64,000 nucleotides of DNA from Thermoplasmata archaeon (GTDB lineage Archaea; Thermoplasmatota; Thermoplasmata; Thermoplasmatales; Thermoplasmataceae), in assembly GCA_021797355.1 (NCBI GenBank), contig JAJZZX010000007.1:1-64000 (forward strand). The letters are read 5' to 3'. This document shows positions 59,481-64,000 of this stretch, piece after piece (within the stretch, counting starts at the first letter, position 1; the number at the start of each line of letters is the position of its first letter). Position numbers and translations under genes: made by a program. The notes below the pieces were generated by a model, which made no database searches, was not told the origin of the DNA, and worked only from the letters and a program-made list of their open reading frames with translations.

Positions 59481-60815
59481 TCATGATGTTGCTGAAGCAA
59501 TTTGCTTCATTGCAGATACAAGATCACTTATCAGGCCTTCTCTGCGCTCCTGCGCTGACCTGATGCCTTCATCCAGTTTATCCAGATCCTTTACAGCAAC
59601 GCTGCGTATCTCAACAGGATCAATTTCCACCAGCTTCTCCTGTTTCCGAATTTTTCTTCCTACTTCTAAATAAGCATCCTTCCAGGCCAGTCCATTCCTG
59701 AAGCTGACGAAGGAATTTGCTGTCGCGTATGAACTATTATCAATCGCTGAAGAGGAACTTTCCGGATTGAACCGTATTCCCTGAAAAAGCTCAACCATCC
59801 TTGCGAGAATCTCCTCTAAGAGGAGAGCAGAATTAACGGCGAGCAACTTGGAGATCTGGAAATCCCTATGATAACCTGAGCTCTTGTTAAGCAGTATGCC
59901 CAAGGTGGACTGCAGCTCCCCGAAATGCAATGCGGCATATCCCTGCACCATCTCAAGAAAGTCTGGATTTTTCTTGTTTGGCATAAGCGAACTTCCAGTG
60001 GTGAAGCCGTCCGGAAGAGTAAATAATGGCAGATCATCGCCCGAGAACATGATGAGGTCCTGGGAAACTCTGGAAAGTGTTGCCATGATTTCTGCGCCAG
60101 CCATTAGAAATTCAGCCTCATCCATTCCCCTCCTTGAAGCCAGGAACATTGGATTCAGCCTGGGATGTTCAAAGCCAAGATAGGATGCAACCTTATTGAA
60201 GTCAATATCAGTCAGCTGCCCGAATCCGGAGCCATAGCCGAACGGAAGTATTTTCATGCGGGAAGCTCTTTCCACAAGATCCCGTGCGAGGTACTCAAAC
60301 TGTGCAGCCATGAAGTCAAAGTAAGTTACGGCAGAGATTGCCATGGCCTGCCGGTAGTGCGTGTATCCAGGCATTATCCCGGAAATCGAATCGCGTTTCA
60401 TGACAATCGTCCTTGCAAGGCTGGAGCACAGCCTAGCCATCTGAAGCAAGTGGTCATTTAGGAACAGGAAAATATCAGTATGGCTCTGTTCGTTTCTGGA
60501 AAGGAATATCCTTAGATTCTTCCCTGCTTCTCCAGCATCCTTAAGCACAAATTCCTCAACATTTCCGTGGACATCCTCCAGGTCTGGCTGAAGCTTTACG
60601 GGGTTTTCAAGCAATTTGATAAGAGACGCAGCTATTCCCGAACTCTCTTTAGGTGAAATGAGGCCCCTTCCATGAATTTCCCTGTGGTAGGCCATGAGGA
60701 CCAGAACCTCATATCTTTCCAGGTACTCATCAATTCTGATGTCATCATCGACCATCAGCCTGTTTAGGCGGGACGATGATTCTCCGGAAGCTCCTCCCTG
60801 CCATATCTTTGGCAT
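59481..60815 (-). CDS. argH: Argininosuccinate lyase
   Basis: The 444-residue fumarase/aspartase-superfamily enzyme has DVHGNVEEFV, RNEQSHTDIFLFL, the proton-abstracting region PGYTHYRQAMAISA and the signature TGSSLMPNKKNPD. It splits argininosuccinate into arginine and fumarate. It is 4 bases after the argG stop, in one operon, and converges with the LysW ligase gene (36-base gap). Confidence 0.95.
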   Translation of the reverse strand: MPKIWQGGASGESSSRLNRLMVDDDIRIDEYLERYEVLVLMAYHREIHGRGLISPKESSGIAASLIKLLENPVKLQPDLEDVHGNVEEFVLKDAGEAGKNLRIFLSRNEQSHTDIFLFLNDHLLQMARLCSSLARTIVMKRDSISGIMPGYTHYRQAMAISAVTYFDFMAAQFEYLARDLVERASRMKILPFGYGSGFGQLTDIDFNKVASYLGFEHPRLNPMFLASRRGMDEAEFLMAGAEIMATLSRVSQDLIMFSGDDLPLFTLPDGFTTGSSLMPNKKNPDFLEMVQGYAALHFGELQSTLGILLNKSSGYHRDFQISKLLAVNSALLLEEILARMVELFQGIRFNPESSSSAIDNSSYATANSFVSFRNGLAWKDAYLEVGRKIRKQEKLVEIDPVEIRSVAVKDLDKLDEGIRSAQERREGLISDLVSAMKQIASATS

Positions 60816-60819
60816 GGCA

Positions 60820-62037
60820 TCACAGAGTGCTTATCAGCCCTGCAGCTGACTTCTTCCTTGTCCTGCTGGTATTGACTGTCTGCATTCCGTATATCTCCAC
60901 AAATCCCTTTGCATACGATTGGTTGAAGGTATCCATCTTTCCATAGGTGGATTTCTCATAATTATAGAGGGAATTGCTGCTCTCCATCCCCATGACTGTC
61001 AGGTTTCCCCCTTTCAGGCGCAGGAATACCTTGCCAGAGACAAATGAGTTCACGCTTTTCTCAAATGCGTTTATGTGTTCCATTAATGGATCATACCAGA
61101 GGCCGTTATATGTCATGTCTGACCATTTCGTGTCCAATATGTTCTTCATGGACACCTCCTCCTTGCTCAGTGTCATCCTTTCCAGGGATTTGTGTGCAGT
61201 AAGTATTGTCATCGCGGCAGGGCATTCGTAGAATTCCCTGCTCTTTATTCCCGTAACCCGGTCCTCAAGATGATCTATTGCTCCGTATCCTGCCTCCCCG
61301 GCTATTTTGTTGAGAAGCATAACAATCTTTTCCAAAGACATTTGCTTTCCATTTATCTCCCTTGGCAAGCCACCCAGAAACGTTATTTCAAGGTCAACAG
61401 CATCACTGCCTGTTTTTCCTGGCGGAGTTATCCATGAATATGCGTCTTCAGGAATTGGTTTCCTGGGATCTTCAAGATCCGAACCCTCAACTGAGCGTCC
61501 CCAGAGATTTTCATCTGTGGAGTATTTTCCTCCGAGTTTTACCGGAATACCGTTCGCGTGTGCGTATTCCATTTCATCGTCCCTGTTGAGACCCCAATCC
61601 CTGACCGGCGCTATAACATCAATGCCATCCTTGAGCGCCTTGATTGAAACCTCGAACCTGACCTGATCGTTTCCCTTGCCTGTGCATCCATGGACCACGA
61701 GATCGCAGTCGAACTGCTCAGCGGCATTGACCGCCTCAAGAGACATCAGAGGACGGGCTATGCTTGTTGAAAGAGGATAAACACCATCGTAGAGGCCATC
61801 TGCAAGTATGTCCTTCGCAATGTACCCGTTGGAAAATTCCTGTTTTACGTTCTTGGTGATGACATCGGCGGCACCAAGCTTCCATGCTTTATCCGCAATG
61901 GCAGCCAGATCGTTCTCTTCCTGGCCGATGTCGAGGGTGAGTGTTACAACATCTATTCCAAGCTTTTCCTGAAGCATTTTCAATATGACAGAGGTATCCA
62001 GTCCTCCAGAATAGAGGAGAAGGCCACGTTTTACCAT
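60820..62037 (-). CDS. argG: Argininosuccinate synthase
   Basis: The 405-residue protein has the PP-loop LLLYSGGLDTSVILKML, VVHGCTGKGNDQVRFEV, APVRDWGLNRDDEMEYA and KYSTDENLWGRSVEGSDLED, all ArgG hallmarks. It joins citrulline and aspartate using ATP. It is the first gene of argG-argH. On the minus strand, TATA-like GATATATTATA (about 62057-62067) puts transcription start near the ATG, so the message has almost no leader. A palindrome lies just upstream at 62081-62096. Confidence 0.96.
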   Translation of the reverse strand: MVKRGLLLYSGGLDTSVILKMLQEKLGIDVVTLTLDIGQEENDLAAIADKAWKLGAADVITKNVKQEFSNGYIAKDILADGLYDGVYPLSTSIARPLMSLEAVNAAEQFDCDLVVHGCTGKGNDQVRFEVSIKALKDGIDVIAPVRDWGLNRDDEMEYAHANGIPVKLGGKYSTDENLWGRSVEGSDLEDPRKPIPEDAYSWITPPGKTGSDAVDLEITFLGGLPREINGKQMSLEKIVMLLNKIAGEAGYGAIDHLEDRVTGIKSREFYECPAAMTILTAHKSLERMTLSKEEVSMKNILDTKWSDMTYNGLWYDPLMEHINAFEKSVNSFVSGKVFLRLKGGNLTVMGMESSNSLYNYEKSTYGKMDTFNQSYAKGFVEIYGMQTVNTSRTRKKSAAGLISTL

Positions 62038-62080
62038 AACGGGGTATTTTCATTATAATATATCAAGATTTTTAAAATTA

Positions 62081-62096
62081 TTAACAAAATTGTTAA
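62081..62096. promoter_or_regulatory. Palindrome TTAACAA-AA-TTGTTAA upstream of argG
   Basis: A perfect 7+7 inverted repeat with a 2-base spacer lies about 14 bases upstream of the argG TATA box. Position and symmetry fit an operator for an arginine-pathway regulator. AT-rich sequence raises the chance of coincidence. Confidence 0.4.
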
Positions 62097-62237
62097 GTTT
62101 CTCGCAATAACGTTAGTTATACTCTAATTTTTTAGCATATATCTTAAAAAATGCGGCATCAAATCCATGCCTAGCGTCCCGATGGCAAAAGAGTTGGGAA
62201 AGCATTTATCCTCTGGATTGATTGTAGTTCGGTAGGC

Positions 62238-63317
62238 ATGGACTTCAAAAGAATTTTTGATTATGCGAGAGAAACAGATGCTGTTTTGATAATACAGGGT
62301 GATGAGAATTCCGTGGACAAGACATTCTTCTACATCACCGGGGTAGACGGCGGCCTTTTCGAGGGATCAGCCCTTATAGTAAAGCCTGAGGAGGTTAAGA
62401 TCATCACGTCCCAGCTGGAGGAAGAGACCGCGAGAAGGACCGGCCTGGAGGTCATCGTTGCCAATGGGAAATCAGAGTTTGAAAAGGCAATAGCCAGCAA
62501 TCTTTCTGGACTCGATTCCATAGGGCTTAATTACTCCGCCCTCACGGTGAGCAGGTACAAGGATATACTTAGGATCATTCCAGACAAGGAATTCATAGAT
62601 GTATCACAGTCAATAATGGAATCAAGGAGAATGAAATCCGAAGAGGAACTTTCCAGAATAAGGGAAGCCGCCAAAATCGGAAGTGAGGCATTTGAAAACA
62701 TACTTGATAAGCTCAGGGAGGGCATGACGGAAAGCGAGGTGGCTGCCCTAATTGCCTTCGAAATGATGAAGCTTGGAGCCTCAGAGCCCTCTTTCAGCAC
62801 AATAGTTGCCTTTGGCGAAAACGCATCCATGCCACATTATTCTCCAGGAAACAGGAAGCTGAAGAGGAACGATTTTGTCCTTATTGACTTCGGGGCTAGA
62901 TACAAGAGATACTGTTCCGACATAACAAGGACTGTTGTTTTTGGCCGCGCCAGTGAGGAACAGAAGGAAATGTATAATGTCGTATTCAGGGCCCAGGACG
63001 AAAGCATGAAGGCAATCCGGGAAAACGTGAACGGTAAGGATGTCGACGCAATTGCGAGAAAGATAATTGACGGCAGCAAATTCAAGGGCAGATTTATACA
63101 CTCACTAGGGCATGGGCTTGGGATGGATGTGCACGATCATCCTGCACTGTCATCCAACTATGATTTCCCGCTGAAGGAGAACATGGTAGTGACCGTAGAG
63201 CCGGGAGTTTACGTGCCAAAGGTTGGAGGTGTCCGCATAGAGGATGACGTTATTGTGAAGAAGGACGGCTTTGAACTCATAACAACCGCCACAAGGGATC
63301 TGCTGGAAATATCGTGA
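62238..63317 (+). CDS. pepQ: M24-family Xaa-Pro aminopeptidase
   Basis: The 359-residue protein has an N-terminal creatinase-like domain and a pita-bread C-terminal domain with the five metal ligands: Asp in VLIDFGARYKRYCSDITR (two Asp), His in HSLGHGLGMDVHD, Glu in TVEPGVYVP and Glu in GGVRIEDDVIV. It removes N-terminal residues before proline, or hydrolyses dipeptides ending in proline (prolidase); the sequence does not separate the two. The primase gene starts 1 base after its stop, so they are probably co-transcribed. Confidence 0.9.
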   Translation: MDFKRIFDYARETDAVLIIQGDENSVDKTFFYITGVDGGLFEGSALIVKPEEVKIITSQLEEETARRTGLEVIVANGKSEFEKAIASNLSGLDSIGLNYSALTVSRYKDILRIIPDKEFIDVSQSIMESRRMKSEEELSRIREAAKIGSEAFENILDKLREGMTESEVAALIAFEMMKLGASEPSFSTIVAFGENASMPHYSPGNRKLKRNDFVLIDFGARYKRYCSDITRTVVFGRASEEQKEMYNVVFRAQDESMKAIRENVNGKDVDAIARKIIDGSKFKGRFIHSLGHGLGMDVHDHPALSSNYDFPLKENMVVTVEPGVYVPKVGGVRIEDDVIVKKDGFELITTATRDLLEIS

Positions 63318-63318
63318 A

Positions 63319-64000
63319 ATGTTGAGTACGGGAAAAGAAAATTACCTTGACACTGATCCAGTGAAGATCAGGTCAATACTTACATCAAACGATGCGGAGA
63401 GCCAGAAGATCAGGCATAATGCTATTCAACTCATTATGGAGGCGATGCAGGATTCTGCTAACAGGGAGATTACAACAGTGGACGACCTGAAATGCCTCCC
63501 CATCTCCCTCTGGATACTCCGCAGATTTGATGAATCGATCCTGACAGCAAGGGTGATAAACCACTCAAGAGACCTTCTTGAACAGTTTCTTTCAAGCCAG
63601 AAAATTCTCCCCGAGTATGTCTCTGACTATGGCAGGATATATGGTGTGGCTGCAGAATATGACGAATTAAGGGCACTGTTCAAGATGAGCATAGGCCAGT
63701 TTGTGGCATATTCCTCCAGGCTCAGCGGGTACAGGTACAGGCTTGTTTACCAGAGTGTCAAGCGCGGCTTTGTATACTGTGACAGGGAAGTGGCGGTAAA
63801 AATCATAAGGGAAGCATTTGTCAGAAGGGTATTCTCCATATTTGAGAAACTTCCTGAGGATGAAAGCTATACAGTGACCGCACCGCTTGGTGACAGGGTG
63901 GATGACCTGTATGAGACATTCCTCAGGTCTGGCATTAAACATTCCATAGACCTTGGTGACGTGGATGCCACGCTATTCCCTCCCTGCATAAAGGAATACA
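63319..64000 (+). CDS. priL: DNA primase large subunit PriL, cut by the window end
   Basis: The frame opens at ATG 63319 and is still open at the window end (227 residues visible). It reads through an N-terminal helical region (IRSILTSNDAESQKIRHNAI, LPISLWILRRFDESILTARV) to VAYSSRLSGYRYRLVYQSVK. It ends with DVDATLFPPCIKEY, whose PPCI is the first iron-sulfur cysteine region of archaeal/eukaryotic primase large subunits. With PriS it makes RNA-DNA primers. The start lies 1 base after the M24 peptidase stop. The C-terminal iron-sulfur domain is outside the window. Confidence 0.9.
   Translation, partial: MLSTGKENYLDTDPVKIRSILTSNDAESQKIRHNAIQLIMEAMQDSANREITTVDDLKCLPISLWILRRFDESILTARVINHSRDLLEQFLSSQKILPEYVSDYGRIYGVAAEYDELRALFKMSIGQFVAYSSRLSGYRYRLVYQSVKRGFVYCDREVAVKIIREAFVRRVFSIFEKLPEDESYTVTAPLGDRVDDLYETFLRSGIKHSIDLGDVDATLFPPCIKEY

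Noticed and set aside
1-64000. CRISPR arrays, rRNA genes and a replication origin
   Set aside because: No regularly spaced repeats, no rRNA sequence and no Orc1/Cdc6 gene with origin-box repeats were found in the window.

Overview
The window reads as chromosome of a heterotrophic, probably acidophilic archaeon of the Thermoplasmata (Thermoplasma/Ferroplasma/Cuniculiplasma-like). The archaeal assignment rests on an L7Ae-S28e-L24e-NDK-aIF5B operon, the RNase P subunit Rpp21, the primase large subunit PriL at the right edge, TATA boxes about 25 bases before many starts, and frequent leaderless or TTG/GTG starts. A secreted G1-type acid peptidase and a fused alkyltransferase-endonuclease V, an arrangement described in Ferroplasma acidarmanus, point to the Thermoplasmata. 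This placement is inference from gene content.

Layout. 1-3.6 kb is a small mobile or degenerate zone: a pilin-like surface protein, an ISL3-family element with an intact 8-bp target duplication that is interrupted by an IS3-family element, and a frameshifted ArdC-like metallopeptidase. 3.6-10.2 kb holds the G1 peptidase, haem O synthase divergent from a 12-TM protein with histidines placed like haem ligands, a gene-poor stretch, and a CPA2 antiporter. 9.8-17.7 kb carries an Lrp/AsnC regulator divergent from an AspRS-like asparagine synthetase, SDR, methyltransferase, P5C dehydrogenase, LipB, a regulator, and SpeD with a CaCA exchanger. 17.7-20.7 kb is the translation operon. 20.8-26.9 kb has a KDG aldolase-type enzyme, two unrecognised proteins, a secreted penicillin-acylase-family hydrolase and a GNAT. 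27.2-35.5 kb is amino-acid metabolism: asd-lysC with paired operator-like dyads, an adenine methylase, a permease, a DAO-type oxidoreductase, an acyl-CoA synthetase and prephenate dehydratase. 35.6-44.7 kb is a sugar regulon: a TrmB regulator convergent with an ABC importer and two paralogous six-hairpin glycosidases, with a perfect palindrome between TATA box and start. 45-54 kb contains DUF72, tRNA-Leu(CAG), a pseudogene, AGT-EndoV, an MMPL transporter, a permease and Rpp21. 54-62 kb has phosphoglycolate phosphatase, dihydroorotase, QueE, LysW, an ArgX/LysX ligase, ArgH and ArgG. The window ends with an M24 peptidase and truncated PriL.

The most interesting pattern is a trio of divergent paralogues (51031-51672, 56946-57545, 57557-58231), each with a small helical, possibly DNA-binding N-terminus and a C-terminal ACT-like domain. 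Each is transcribed away from an amino-acid, nucleotide or carrier-protein gene, and each shared intergenic region contains a dyad. Two of these regions, upstream of lysW and of queE, share a near-identical TATA-plus-dyad element. I infer a small family of ligand-sensing local regulators controlling LysW-dependent arginine synthesis, an amino-acid permease and the queE-pyrC pair.
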